Shown: positions 8,220 to 17,296 of the stretch, piece by piece
Layout of the letters: every line of letters begins with the position of its first letter
Position numbering within the stretch: position 1 is the stretch's first letter
Assembly: GCF_001500025.1 (NCBI RefSeq)
Contig: NZ_LQIW01000023.1
Span: 248,001-312,000, forward strand
Length of the DNA: 64,000 nucleotides
Direction: 5' to 3'
From: Mycobacterium sp. IS-1590
GTDB lineage: Bacteria; Actinomycetota; Actinomycetes; Mycobacteriales; Mycobacteriaceae
Notes under the pieces: model-generated
The model's input: only the letters and a program-made list of their open reading frames with translations
What the model was told of the DNA's origin: nothing
Database searches by the model: none
Translations under genes and position numbers: made by a program

Positions 8220-9599
8220 ATGCGGCCCAGTCAGTGGCGGCGATCCACGCACGTGGCGGTTTCAGCGGCGGTGCTGCTGCTGGTCGCCGTGGTCGTGGCG
8301 GTGGCCGCGGTGCTCACCACCGGTCGGTCGACCGAGGCTTCGGCGGGTAAGCCGACGCCTCCGGCCGCGACCGCGAACCCCGGCGTCGTGCCGGTGGCCG
8401 ACTCGGTGCCCAGGCCTGTCCCGGACCGGCTGGCCGCCAGGCTGGCCCCCGTGCTGGCCGACCCGAACCTCGGTGACCTCACCGGCCGGGTCACCGATGC
8501 GCTGACCGACACGGTGCTCTGGGAGCAGCGCGCCGATGTGCCGATGCAGCCCGCGTCGACGAACAAATCGCTCACCGCCGCCGCGGCCCTGCTGACGCTG
8601 GACCGTGACGCCCGGCTCACCACCCGGGTGTTCAGCGGGGCAAGGCCCGGGGTGGTGGTGCTCAAAGGAGGGGGCGACCCGACGTTGTCGGCGGCGCCCG
8701 ACGGCGTCGAGACCTGGTACCGGGACGCCGCGCGCATCAGCGACCTGGCCGAGCAGGTCCGGGGTAGCGGCATCGAGGTGACGTCGGTGCTGGTGGACAC
8801 CAGCGCCTACAGCGGGCCGACGATGGCGCCGGGGTGGGATCCGCTCGACATCGACGGCGGCGACATCGCGCCGATGGAGTCGGTCATGCTCGACGGCGGC
8901 CGCACCCAGCCCGTGAGCGTCGACTCCGCGCGGTCGCGCACACCCGCGCTGGATGCGGGCCGGGCGCTCGCGGCCGCGCTGAAGATCGACCCGGCCAAGG
9001 TCACCGTGCAGCCCGGAAGCGCAAGCGGCGGAATGGAACTCGGCGCGGTCCAGTCGCCGCCGCTGATGTCGCGTCTGCGCGACATGATGAACGCCTCCGA
9101 CAACGTGATGGCCGAGGCGATGGGGCGCGAGGTCGCCGCGGCACAAAACCGTCCGCAGAGCTTCGACGGCGCCGCGCGCGCGGTCCTCGACGCCCTGGGC
9201 GACGCCGGTATCGACGTCACCGGCGCGAGGATCTTCGACTCCAGCGGCCTGTCCGTCGATGACCGGCTCACCGCCGACACGCTCGACGAGGTGGTGCAGG
9301 CGGCGGCCGGAGACGGCCACCCCAGGCTGCGGCCGCTGGTCGACCTGCTACCGGTCGCCGGGGGCAGCGGCACACTGTCCAACCGCTATCTGGACACCCC
9401 CGTCGTCAAGCCCGCCGCCGGTTTCCTGCGCGCCAAGACCGGCTCGCTGACCGGAACCAACTCCCTGGCCGGCATCGTCACCGACTCGAGCGGGCGGGTG
9501 CTCACCTTCGCGCTGATCTCCAACAACGCGGGCCCGACCGGGCGCATCGCGCTCGACAACCTGGCCGCCACCCTGCGAGCGTGCGGATGCAGCGCGTGA
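8220..9599 (+). CDS. D-alanyl-D-alanine carboxypeptidase/endopeptidase (PBP4, peptidase S13)
   Basis: 459-aa class C penicillin-binding protein that trims or cleaves peptidoglycan peptides. After a basic N-terminus there is one hydrophobic segment (about residues 12-34) acting as signal anchor, so the enzyme is periplasmic. Active-site motifs are in order: SxxK as STNK, SxN as SDN, and KTG in RAKTGSLTGT. ATG 8220 is preferred because AGGAGG precedes it, although the spacing is short (3 nt); TTG 8205 is an alternative. It overlaps the next gene by 4 nt. Corresponds to Rv3627c. Confidence 0.9.
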   Translation: MRPSQWRRSTHVAVSAAVLLLVAVVVAVAAVLTTGRSTEASAGKPTPPAATANPGVVPVADSVPRPVPDRLAARLAPVLADPNLGDLTGRVTDALTDTVLWEQRADVPMQPASTNKSLTAAAALLTLDRDARLTTRVFSGARPGVVVLKGGGDPTLSAAPDGVETWYRDAARISDLAEQVRGSGIEVTSVLVDTSAYSGPTMAPGWDPLDIDGGDIAPMESVMLDGGRTQPVSVDSARSRTPALDAGRALAAALKIDPAKVTVQPGSASGGMELGAVQSPPLMSRLRDMMNASDNVMAEAMGREVAAAQNRPQSFDGAARAVLDALGDAGIDVTGARIFDSSGLSVDDRLTADTLDEVVQAAAGDGHPRLRPLVDLLPVAGGSGTLSNRYLDTPVVKPAAGFLRAKTGSLTGTNSLAGIVTDSSGRVLTFALISNNAGPTGRIALDNLAATLRACGCSA

Positions 9600-10657
9600 G
9601 CCCCTCGGCCAAATCCTCGCTGTCGGTCGGTCGCGCCGTCGACTGGGACTTCGCCGCCACCGTCGGGGAGAAGCTCGCTCGGCCCGGACCGGCGTCGACC
9701 GACTACACGCGCACGCAGGTGATCGAGCAGCTGGCCGAGGCGTCGCGTTCGGCTGAGCTGCCGGTGCGCGAGGTCACCGGCATGACCGAAGGCGGTGAGA
9801 TTCCCGAGGCGCGAATTGTGGACCGTCCGCAATGGATTCGCGCGGCCACCCGGTCGATGCGCGTGATGACGGGGGGATCGGACAAGCCGGCAGGCGCCAT
9901 CAGCGGACGCATCACCGGGGCGCAGACCGGAGCGGTGCTCGCGTTCATCTCCTCGGGCATCCTCGGCCAGTACGATCCGTTTGGGCCCGACGGCGGCGAA
10001 CTGCTGCTGATCTACCCGAACGTGATCGCCGTGGAGCGCCAGTTGCGGGTGCAGCCCTACGATTTCCGGCTGTGGGTCTGCCTGCACGAGGTCACCCACC
10101 GGGTGCAGTTCCGCGCCAACCCGTGGCTTGCCGAGCACATGTCCGGTGCGCTCGCCGTGCTCACCGAAGAAAGCTCCGACGACATCGCCGAGATGGTCTC
10201 CCGGCTGGCCTCGTTCGTGCGCAGCCGCCGCGATGACTCGAACGGCGCTGTGTCAGATGTCAATTCGAACGGGATGATCGGGCTGTTGCGGGCGGTGCAG
10301 TCCGAGCCGCAGCGTGAGGCCCTCGACAAACTTCTCGTGCTCGGCACGCTTCTGGAAGGCCACGCCGACCACGTGATGGACGCCGTCGGTCCCGCAGTGG
10401 TGCCCTCGGTGGCCACGATCCGCAAGCGGTTCGACGAGCGGCGGCAACGCAAGCAGTCGCCGTTGCAGCGGGTGGTGCGCATGCTTCTCGGCATCGACGC
10501 CAAGCTCAGCCAGTACACCCGCGGCAAGGCGTTCGTCGACCACGTGGTGTCCGCTGTCGGTATGAACCGGTTCAACGCCGTGTGGACGGGACCCGAAACC
10601 CTGCCCCTGCCAACCGAAATCGACGAGCCTCGACGATGGATCGACAGGGTGCTGTAG
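9596..10657 (+). CDS. zinc-dependent metalloprotease, DUF2342 (F420-associated)
   Basis: 353 aa. A central HEVTHRVQF sequence supplies the HExxH zinc site; the following AHMSGAL region is typical of DUF2342, an actinobacterial family annotated as zinc metalloprotease or coenzyme-F420-associated protein. No signal peptide. GTG 9596 overlaps the previous stop (GTGA); in-frame GTG 9581 and ATG 9587 are alternatives. Its 3' end overlaps tilS by 22 nt, placing dac, this gene, tilS and hpt in one operon. Physiological substrate unknown. Corresponds to Rv3626c. Confidence 0.82.
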   Translation: MSPSAKSSLSVGRAVDWDFAATVGEKLARPGPASTDYTRTQVIEQLAEASRSAELPVREVTGMTEGGEIPEARIVDRPQWIRAATRSMRVMTGGSDKPAGAISGRITGAQTGAVLAFISSGILGQYDPFGPDGGELLLIYPNVIAVERQLRVQPYDFRLWVCLHEVTHRVQFRANPWLAEHMSGALAVLTEESSDDIAEMVSRLASFVRSRRDDSNGAVSDVNSNGMIGLLRAVQSEPQREALDKLLVLGTLLEGHADHVMDAVGPAVVPSVATIRKRFDERRQRKQSPLQRVVRMLLGIDAKLSQYTRGKAFVDHVVSAVGMNRFNAVWTGPETLPLPTEIDEPRRWIDRVL

Positions 10658-11622
10658 CCGGGGTCCGGGCGGCGGTCGAGTCGTTCGACAGCGACTTCGA
10701 CGTCGGTGACCGCTGGTGCGTCGCACTGTCCGGAGGCCCCGATTCGCTGGCGTTGACGGCGGTGGCGGCAGGCCTCAAACCGACCACCGCGCTGATCGTC
10801 GACCACCAGCTGCAACCGGACTCCGCCGCCGTGGCTCAGACCGCGCGCAAGCAGGCCATGTCTGTGGGATGCGTTGCCGCGCAAGTGATCACCGTCGACA
10901 TCGGGACCGTTGGTGGGCCGGAGGCCGCCGCGCGCACCGCGCGATACCGCGCGCTGGACGCGGCGCGGGACGGAATGGCGGTGCTGCTGGGGCATACGCT
11001 CGATGACCAGGCCGAGACGGTGCTGCTGGGTTTGGGGCGCGGCTCGGGGCCGCGGTCCATCGCCGGCATGCGGGCCTGGGATCCGCCCTGGGGTCGGCCG
11101 CTGCTCGGTGTGCGGCGGGCGGTCACGGGGGCAGCGTGCGCCGAGCTCGGTCTCACACCGTGGCAGGACCCGCACAACGTCGACCGCAGGTTCACCCGGG
11201 TTCGCCTGCGTGAGGAGGTGCTGCCGCTGCTCGAAGACGTTCTCGGCGGTGGGGTCGCCGACGCGTTGGCCCGCACCGCAGGCGCACTGCGCGCCGACAC
11301 CGACACCCTCGACGAGCTGGCCGAGAGCGCACTGTGCGGACTACGCCACGATGACGCGCTCGACGGTATGGAATTGGCCTGCCTTCCAGAAGCTTTGCGG
11401 CGCAGGGTGATTCGCCGTTGGTTGCTCGATGGCGGTGCCACCGGGCTGACCGACAAGCAGATCCGCGCCGTCGACGCCCTCGTCACGGCGTGGCGGGGCC
11501 AGGGCGGAGTCGCGGTCGGCTCGCCCCTGCGCGAACGACGGCTGATCGCGGGCCGCCGGGGCGGCATGCTGACCCTGCACACGGAGCCGGTGCGAACCAT
11601 GAAAAACTGTGCCCGTGCCTGA
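10636..11622 (+). CDS. tilS: tRNA(Ile)-lysidine synthetase
   Basis: 328 aa. TilS uses ATP and lysine to convert the wobble cytidine of the AUA-reading tRNA(Ile) to lysidine, which is essential for decoding. The N-terminal PP-loop SGGPDSLAL (near residue 32) and the [18 protein letters not shown] segment are diagnostic. ATG 10636 lies inside the end of the preceding gene, and the 3' end overlaps hpt by 14 nt, indicating tight coupling. The same tilS-hpt pairing is widespread in bacteria. Confidence 0.93.
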   Translation: MDRQGAVAGVRAAVESFDSDFDVGDRWCVALSGGPDSLALTAVAAGLKPTTALIVDHQLQPDSAAVAQTARKQAMSVGCVAAQVITVDIGTVGGPEAAARTARYRALDAARDGMAVLLGHTLDDQAETVLLGLGRGSGPRSIAGMRAWDPPWGRPLLGVRRAVTGAACAELGLTPWQDPHNVDRRFTRVRLREEVLPLLEDVLGGGVADALARTAGALRADTDTLDELAESALCGLRHDDALDGMELACLPEALRRRVIRRWLLDGGATGLTDKQIRAVDALVTAWRGQGGVAVGSPLRERRLIAGRRGGMLTLHTEPVRTMKNCARA

Positions 11623-12199
11623 GCGATCCGCCGATTTGTACACCGGTGACATCAAGTCGGTACTGCTGTCGTCCGACGAGATCCAGGGGAAGATCGCCGA
11701 GCTCGGCGCGCTGATCGGCGAGGAGTACCGCGACGCCGTCGCCGCCAACGGCCAGGATCTCCTGCTGGTGACCGTGCTCAAGGGCGCGGTCTTCTTCGTC
11801 ACGGACCTGGCGCGCGCGATCCCGCTGCCGACCCAGCTGGAGTTCATGGCGGTCAGCTCTTACGGTTCGTCGACGTCGTCGTCGGGCGTGGTGCGCATCC
11901 TCAAGGACCTCGACCGCGACATCAACGGCCGCGACGTGCTGATCGTCGAGGACATCGTCGACTCCGGGCTGACGCTGTCGTGGTTGCTGCGCAACCTCGC
12001 GACCCGCCATCCCCGCTCGCTGCGGGTGTGCGCGTTGCTGCGCAAGCCCGACGCGGTGCGTGCCGACGTCGACATCGCCCACGTCGGGTTCGACATCCCC
12101 AACGAGTTCGTCGTCGGTTACGGCCTGGACTATGCCGAGCGCTACCGCGACCTCGACTACATCGGAACCCTGGACCCGAAGGTGTACGAGCAGCACTGA
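11609..12199 (+). CDS. hpt: hypoxanthine(-guanine) phosphoribosyltransferase
   Basis: 196 aa. Purine salvage enzyme transferring phosphoribose from PRPP to hypoxanthine or guanine. The PRPP-binding motif is [16 protein letters not shown]; the flexible-loop region reads [15 protein letters not shown], and KPDAV plus VGYGLDY shape the base pocket. The N-terminal extension before [11 protein letters not shown] resembles the M. tuberculosis protein. GTG start overlapping tilS. Cytosolic. Corresponds to Rv3624c. Confidence 0.95.
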   Translation: MPVPERSADLYTGDIKSVLLSSDEIQGKIAELGALIGEEYRDAVAANGQDLLLVTVLKGAVFFVTDLARAIPLPTQLEFMAVSSYGSSTSSSGVVRILKDLDRDINGRDVLIVEDIVDSGLTLSWLLRNLATRHPRSLRVCALLRKPDAVRADVDIAHVGFDIPNEFVVGYGLDYAERYRDLDYIGTLDPKVYEQH

Positions 12200-12209
12200 A
12201 CGGCGCAAG

Positions 12210-14438
12210 ATGACGGGTATGCGCGAAACAGCCCTTCGCATCTGCCCCCTGTGTGAGGCCACCTGCGGCCTGGTCCTCACCATCGACGACGGTCGTGTCA
12301 CCGGTGCCCGCGGCGACCGCGACGACGTGTTCAGCCACGGCTTCATCTGCCCGAAAGGCGCCAGCTTCGGCGAACTCGACAACGATCCCGACCGGTTGGT
12401 CCGGCCGATGGTCCGCCGCGACGGCGTGCTGACCGAGACGACCTGGGAGGAGGCGTTCGCGGCGGCCGCCGACGGGCTCGGCGGTGTCGTCGCCGAGCAT
12501 GGCGGTGCGGCCGTCGGCGTCTATCTGGGCAACCCGAACGCCCACACCATCGCGGGTGGGCTCTACACCCCGCTGGTGGTCAAGGCGCTGGGCACCCGAC
12601 AGGTGTACTCGGCGAGCACGCTGGATCAGATGCCCAAGCACGTCGCATTGGGCCTGATGTTCGGCAGCCCCGCCGCGTTCACCGTCCCCGACCTCGACCG
12701 CACCGACTATCTCGTGGTCATCGGTGCGAACCCCCTTGTCTCCAACGGCAGCCTCGCGACCGCCGCCGATTTCCCCGGCAAGCTTCGCGCGCTGCGCAAA
12801 CGCGGCGGCCGTCTCGTGGTCATCGACCCCGCCCGCACCCGTACCGCCGAACTCGCCGACCGCCACCTGGCGCCGCGGCCCGGTACCGATGCGGCGCTGC
12901 TCCTGGGAATCGTCCACGTGCTGTTCGACGAGGACCTCGCCGACCTGAAGGACCTCGAAGGGCATGTCGACGGTGTGGATGTGGTGCGTGCGCTCGCCGC
13001 CGACTTCTCACCGGACACGGTCGCGACCCACTGCGGGGTGCCCGCCGACGACATCCGCACGCTGGCACGCGAACTCGCCGCGGCGCCGTCGGCCGCCGTG
13101 TACGGCCGGATCGGCACGTCCACCGTCGAATTCGGCACCCTGGGCAGCTGGCTCGTCGACGTCGTGAACGTTCTCACCGGCAACCTGGATCGCCCCGGAG
13201 GCGCGATGTTCCCGCAGTCGCCGATCGCGCCCGCGGCACGGCCGCCGAAGCCTGGCCGGGGTTTTTTCACCGGGCGCTGGCACAGCCGCGTGTCGGGTTA
13301 TCCCGAAGTGCTGTCGGAGTTTCCGGCCGCAGCGTTGGCCGAGGAGATCGAAACCCCCGGCGACGGGCAGATCAGGGCCGTCGTCACGATCGCGGGCAAT
13401 CCGGTGCTGTCGGCGCCCGACGGTGACCGCCTCGACAAGGCCCTGGACAGCGTCGAGTTCATGCTGAGCATCGACCCGTATCTGAACGAGACCACCCGGC
13501 ACGCCGACGTGATCCTGCCCCCGCCTCCGCCGTCGCGCAGCGCGCACTTCGACATCGCCCTCAACGCGCTCGCGGTGCGCAACAACGCGCGGTATTCACC
13601 GCCGGCCCTCCCGCTGACCGACCGGCCCGACGAGGCCGAGATCCTCGCGCGCATCGCCCTGATCCTCTACGGCCTCGGCCCCGACGCAGATCCGATGCTG
13701 GTGGACGATCAGGTGATCGCCGCGACGTTGGCGAAGGAGACCGCCGACCCCGACTCGCCGGTCGCCGGACATTCCGTCGACGAGATGACCGCGATGCTGC
13801 CGACGGCTCCCGGCTACGAACGGCGCCTCGACATGATGCTGCGCCTCGGCGCCTACGGCGACGCGTTCGGCGCCAACCCCGACGGACTCACGCTGGCCAA
13901 GCTCAAGGCCGCACCGCACGGCATCGACCTGGGACCGTTGCGACCGCGCCTGGCCGAGGTGCTGCGAACGCCGTCCGGCCGGATCGAACTCGCACCGCCT
14001 GCGCTGACGGCCGACGTCGCCCGGCTGCGGGATGCGCTCGGCGTGCGCGTCGACGGGTTCATGCTCATCGGGCGACGCCACCTGCGTTCCAACAACAGTT
14101 GGATGCACAACCTGCCCGCGCTGTCAGGTGGATCCAATCAGTGCACCCTGCGAATCCACCCCGACGACGCCGCGGAGCTCGGGCTGACCGACACCGCGGT
14201 CGTCAAGGGACCGGGAGGTGAGCTGCTGGCCCCGGTCGAGATCACGCCCGAGATGCGCCGCGGTGTGGTGTCGTTACCGCACGGTTGGGGCCACGACCGC
14301 GACGGCACGGGTCAACGGGTCGCGGCCGGTACGCCCGGCGTGAACGTCAACCAGCTCAACGACGGCAACCATCTGGATCCGCTCTCGGGCACCGCGGTGC
14401 TCAACGGCATCCCGGTGGACATCGCGCCCGCCGGCTGA
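12210..14438 (+). CDS. molybdopterin oxidoreductase (FdhF/NasA-like)
   Basis: 742-aa DMSO-reductase-family enzyme. An N-terminal 4Fe-4S site C12-x2-C15-x3-C19-x27-C47 is followed by the Lys of CPKG. Next come Mo-bis-MGD domains with the conserved GANP motif, and a C-terminal MopB-CT domain (RSNNSWMHN to LPHGWGHD). No Tat signal, so cytosolic. Where formate dehydrogenases have Sec/Cys, the sequence reads STLDQMPKH, with no cysteine, so the Mo ligand and substrate differ or cannot be read. Begins 10 nt after hpt. ATG 12210 chosen; ATG 12219 possible. Substrate unknown. Confidence 0.85.
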   Translation: MTGMRETALRICPLCEATCGLVLTIDDGRVTGARGDRDDVFSHGFICPKGASFGELDNDPDRLVRPMVRRDGVLTETTWEEAFAAAADGLGGVVAEHGGAAVGVYLGNPNAHTIAGGLYTPLVVKALGTRQVYSASTLDQMPKHVALGLMFGSPAAFTVPDLDRTDYLVVIGANPLVSNGSLATAADFPGKLRALRKRGGRLVVIDPARTRTAELADRHLAPRPGTDAALLLGIVHVLFDEDLADLKDLEGHVDGVDVVRALAADFSPDTVATHCGVPADDIRTLARELAAAPSAAVYGRIGTSTVEFGTLGSWLVDVVNVLTGNLDRPGGAMFPQSPIAPAARPPKPGRGFFTGRWHSRVSGYPEVLSEFPAAALAEEIETPGDGQIRAVVTIAGNPVLSAPDGDRLDKALDSVEFMLSIDPYLNETTRHADVILPPPPPSRSAHFDIALNALAVRNNARYSPPALPLTDRPDEAEILARIALILYGLGPDADPMLVDDQVIAATLAKETADPDSPVAGHSVDEMTAMLPTAPGYERRLDMMLRLGAYGDAFGANPDGLTLAKLKAAPHGIDLGPLRPRLAEVLRTPSGRIELAPPALTADVARLRDALGVRVDGFMLIGRRHLRSNNSWMHNLPALSGGSNQCTLRIHPDDAAELGLTDTAVVKGPGGELLAPVEITPEMRRGVVSLPHGWGHDRDGTGQRVAAGTPGVNVNQLNDGNHLDPLSGTAVLNGIPVDIAPAG

Positions 14439-14471
14439 GCCGGCAATACAACAGAAGCCGGCTGAACCGGC
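14430..14471. terminator. two short repeated hairpins between convergent genes
   Basis: Two near-identical units, GCCGG-CTGAG-CCGGC (14430-14444) and GCCGG-CTGAA-CCGGC (14457-14471), can each form a 5-bp stem between the convergent oxidoreductase and lpqG genes. There is no T-tract, so termination is only possible. Confidence 0.35.
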
Positions 14472-14474
14472 AAG

Positions 14475-15224
14475 CTAGGTCAGCTGGTAGACCACGGTGA
14501 CGTTGAAGCCGACGGCCTGCTGGCCCGGCTCGATCGGCACCGCCGCCATCTCCGCGGCCGGGCCGCGCGGAGTCGGATACGGCGTCGGCGGAGACGAGGC
14601 GGGCACCTCGGATATCGAGATGACCTTGCCGAGGTCCAGTTCGGCCAGCAGCGCGTACTGTTCGGCCCGGCTCTTGGCGTCGTTGAAGGCCCGGGCGCGC
14701 GCTTCGCGCACCAGCTGCGAATCGTCCTCGATGGCCAAAGTGACGTTGTTGATTCTCGTGGCGTTGCCGCCCCTACCCGCGATGATCCCGAACACCTGCG
14801 GGGCTGTGTTGAGCGCGCGGACCTTGATGTCGACGGTGTTCGTCGCCTGGTAGCCGTTGATGGTCGAGTTGTCGCCGCCGGCGTACTGCGGCTGCACGCT
14901 CACCTCGGAGGTGTTGATGTCCTTGCGGTCGATGCCCGAGTCGACCAATGCGTCGATGACGGCACGCTGCAGTTGGCTGGTCTGGTTCAGCGCGCCGGCA
15001 GCATCGGCGGCGACGACCTCCATCCCCGCGTTGATCGTCAGCGTGTCGGGTGTGCCGAGCACCTCACCGGTGCCCACGACCGTCACCTGCCGCAGTGCGC
15101 TGTCGTCGTCGTTGGTGAGGACGGGGGCGGCCGTCGCATCGCAGCCCGAGAGCAGGGCGGTGAACCCCACCGCCACGGCTGCGAGGATTCGGGTGGGCGT
15201 CTTCGGCCGGGCAGCGATTGGCAT
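14475..15224 (-). CDS. lpqG: SIMPL-domain (DUF541) lipoprotein LpqG
   Basis: 249 aa. An N-terminal signal ending in the lipobox LLSGC marks an exported lipoprotein. The rest is a SIMPL/DUF541 fold: VTVVGTGEV, a central NTVDIKVRAL strand, and a C-terminal GFNVTVVYQLT strand. ATG 15224 is chosen because a TAGGGT box lies 7 nt upstream; GTG 15233 is an alternative. It follows the alcohol dehydrogenase gene by 16 nt on the same strand. It matches LpqG (Rv3623) next to hpt. Molecular role unknown. Confidence 0.87.
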   Translation of the reverse strand: MPIAARPKTPTRILAAVAVGFTALLSGCDATAAPVLTNDDDSALRQVTVVGTGEVLGTPDTLTINAGMEVVAADAAGALNQTSQLQRAVIDALVDSGIDRKDINTSEVSVQPQYAGGDNSTINGYQATNTVDIKVRALNTAPQVFGIIAGRGGNATRINNVTLAIEDDSQLVREARARAFNDAKSRAEQYALLAELDLGKVISISEVPASSPPTPYPTPRGPAAEMAAVPIEPGQQAVGFNVTVVYQLT

Positions 15225-15231
15225 GGCTGGC

Positions 15232-15237
15232 ACCCTA
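15232..15237 (-). promoter_or_regulatory. -10 box of a possible leaderless lpqG promoter
   Basis: TAGGGT on the minus strand lies 7 nt before ATG 15224. It sits immediately before the end of the upstream gene, so lpqG could be transcribed both alone and by read-through. Confidence 0.4.
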
Positions 15238-15240
15238 CCG

Positions 15241-16260
15241 TCAGGGGGTCACCATGATCTTGCAGTGCGTGTCGGGGTCGGCGAGTTCGTCGAACGCGGC
15301 GCCGACCCCGTCGAGGCCCACCTCGCCGGTGATGAGCGGGGAGACGTCGATGCGCCCGTCGGCGATGGCGCGCAACGTCTCCGCGAACTCGTGGTAGTCA
15401 TACGAGTTGACGAACTGGACGTTGATCTCCTTGGCGATGCCGAACAACGGCGTGACGGTGTCGGGCTGCATGCACACCCCGGCCACCACCAGGCGGCTGC
15501 CCAACGGAGCCCTGCGCATCACGTCGTCGATGATTCCGGGGACGCCGACGGCTTCGAAGATCACCGCGGGTGTCGCGGTGTCGAACGGCGAACCCTGCGC
15601 GGGATCGAGCGTGACGTGCGCGCCCATCGTCGCTGCGAGTTCCCGCCGCCGCACCGAGAAGTCTGCTGCCGCAATGTATTCGACGCCCTTGAGCCGTAGC
15701 CCGGCGATGATCGCGATGCCGATCGGGCCGCACCCGATCACCAGCGCGGCCTCGCCCGGGGCGACGGAGGATTTGTTGACCGCGTGCAGCCCGACGGCCA
15801 TCGGCTCGGTCAGTGCGGCGTGGCGAGGATCGACGCCCTCGGGCACGCTCAGCAGCAGCGGCACCGACAGCAGCATCCTCTCGGCGTACCCGCCGAGCAC
15901 CGTGTTGCTGGACATGATCGGTTCGAAGCCCTTGGGAGACAACAACACAGGCAGTGATGTGACAAGAGTTCCCGGAGCGGGCGCCTCGGTGCCGGGACCG
16001 GCCTCGAGGACCTCGGCGGCGAATTCGTGGCCCATGAACACGTCGCTGCCGAGGTCGACGGGAAGGCCGCCCTGCACCGGCATACCGGTGATCTCGCGGG
16101 TGAGCCGCACCATCTGATCACCATGCTTGGCGAAGTGCAGATCGGAGCCGCATATCCCGCAGGCGCTGACCGCGACCAGTACCTGACCCTCTTGCGGAAC
16201 CGGCTCGGGCACGTCGTCGCGGACCACCATCTGCCCGGCTCGCAGCACCGCAGCGCGCAT
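15241..16260 (-). CDS. zinc-binding alcohol dehydrogenase (MDR family)
   Basis: 339-aa medium-chain dehydrogenase/reductase. Catalytic-zinc residues are visible in ACGICGSDLH and MGHEF; the NAD(P)-binding loop is IGCGPIGIAI. The four-cysteine structural-zinc loop of classical alcohol dehydrogenases is absent: the segment after GHEF has no cysteine cluster. ATG 16260 overlaps the stop of ephA (ATGA), so the two are probably co-translated, perhaps acting on the diol made by the hydrolase. That pathway link is inference; substrate unknown. Confidence 0.83.
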   Translation of the reverse strand: MRAAVLRAGQMVVRDDVPEPVPQEGQVLVAVSACGICGSDLHFAKHGDQMVRLTREITGMPVQGGLPVDLGSDVFMGHEFAAEVLEAGPGTEAPAPGTLVTSLPVLLSPKGFEPIMSSNTVLGGYAERMLLSVPLLLSVPEGVDPRHAALTEPMAVGLHAVNKSSVAPGEAALVIGCGPIGIAIIAGLRLKGVEYIAAADFSVRRRELAATMGAHVTLDPAQGSPFDTATPAVIFEAVGVPGIIDDVMRRAPLGSRLVVAGVCMQPDTVTPLFGIAKEINVQFVNSYDYHEFAETLRAIADGRIDVSPLITGEVGLDGVGAAFDELADPDTHCKIMVTP

Positions 16261-17222
16261 CACCAATCCAATCGGTTCAAGAAGTCCCGCAGCGCGGCGT
16301 TGACCGCGGCGGGCCGCTCCTGCGGCAGCCAGTGTCCGCCGTCGATCATCACCTCGCGATAGTCACCCGTGACCAGCTCACGGGCGCGGTGGCGGGGGGT
16401 GTAGGCCATCGTGGGATCCTCGGTGCCGCCGATGAACAACGCGGGCACGTCGATCGTCGCTGACGGCGGGCTCTCGGTCAGTTCCCAGTTGCGATCGAAG
16501 CAGCGGTACCAGTTGAGCGCGGGGGTGAAGCCCGTGCGGCTGAACTCCTCGATGTAGTAGTCGACCTCCTCCTGGCTGATCCAATCGGGCAGGTCGCCGG
16601 GTTCGGGTATGCGGGCCAGGAAACCCTCCGGCCCCGGCGCGGTCATCCGCTGACCCATGAGCCCGTCCCTGGGAGCGGTGGACGAGCCGATGAGCTTGCG
16701 GATGGTGACGGCGGGGTCGCGGTTCAACTCCGCGTCGGCCGGGCCGGGCTCCTGGTAGTAGAGAACGTAGAAGAACTTCTCGCCGAAGATGCGGCGGAAC
16801 GCCTGGGTCGTGGGCACCCGCGAGCGCGGTACCGGCGCCGCGCATATGCCCACCGCGCCGGCGAAGCGGTCCGGGTGCAGCAGCGGTGCGCCCCACGCCA
16901 CGGCGCCGCCGAAGTCGTGGCCGACGATGACCGCCCGGTCGGCGCCCACGTCGTCGAGCAGGCCGACGATGTCGGCGCTCAGGTCGACGACGGTGTAGGC
17001 ATCGACGGCCTCGGGTTTGGACGACCGCCCGTAGCCGCGCTGATCGGGAGCCAGCACGTGATAGCCGGCCTCGGCCAGAGCGGGCAGCTGATGGCGCCAG
17101 GAGAACCCCAGTTCGGGGAAGCCATGGGCCAGCACCACCAGCGGGGCGCCCGGCTCGCCGGCCTCGAGCACCCGCAGGCGGACGCCGTTGGTGTCGACGA
17201 ACCGCTCGGTGAAGGTCATCAT
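16260..17222 (-). CDS. ephA: epoxide hydrolase EphA-like, alpha/beta hydrolase
   Basis: 320 aa. Alpha/beta-hydrolase fold with the oxyanion motif HGFPE, the aspartate nucleophile in GHDFGGAVAW, cap-domain tyrosines, and the catalytic histidine in DGGHWLPQERP. An Asp nucleophile plus HGFP indicates epoxide hydrolase rather than esterase. Start placed at ATG 17222 with ATG 17219 and GTG 17228 alternatives; upstream codons run towards the insertion sequence. It heads a pair with the dehydrogenase. It matches ephA (Rv3617). Cytosolic; substrate probably a lipid or xenobiotic epoxide. Confidence 0.85.
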   Translation of the reverse strand: MMTFTERFVDTNGVRLRVLEAGEPGAPLVVLAHGFPELGFSWRHQLPALAEAGYHVLAPDQRGYGRSSKPEAVDAYTVVDLSADIVGLLDDVGADRAVIVGHDFGGAVAWGAPLLHPDRFAGAVGICAAPVPRSRVPTTQAFRRIFGEKFFYVLYYQEPGPADAELNRDPAVTIRKLIGSSTAPRDGLMGQRMTAPGPEGFLARIPEPGDLPDWISQEEVDYYIEEFSRTGFTPALNWYRCFDRNWELTESPPSATIDVPALFIGGTEDPTMAYTPRHRARELVTGDYREVMIDGGHWLPQERPAAVNAALRDFLNRLDW

Positions 17223-17296
17223 GATCACCAGCCAAGCACTTCGGCGGCGCGAGTGTGGGGCTAAAGCACGTCGCCACGGTCCGAAGTCAAGTGGTG

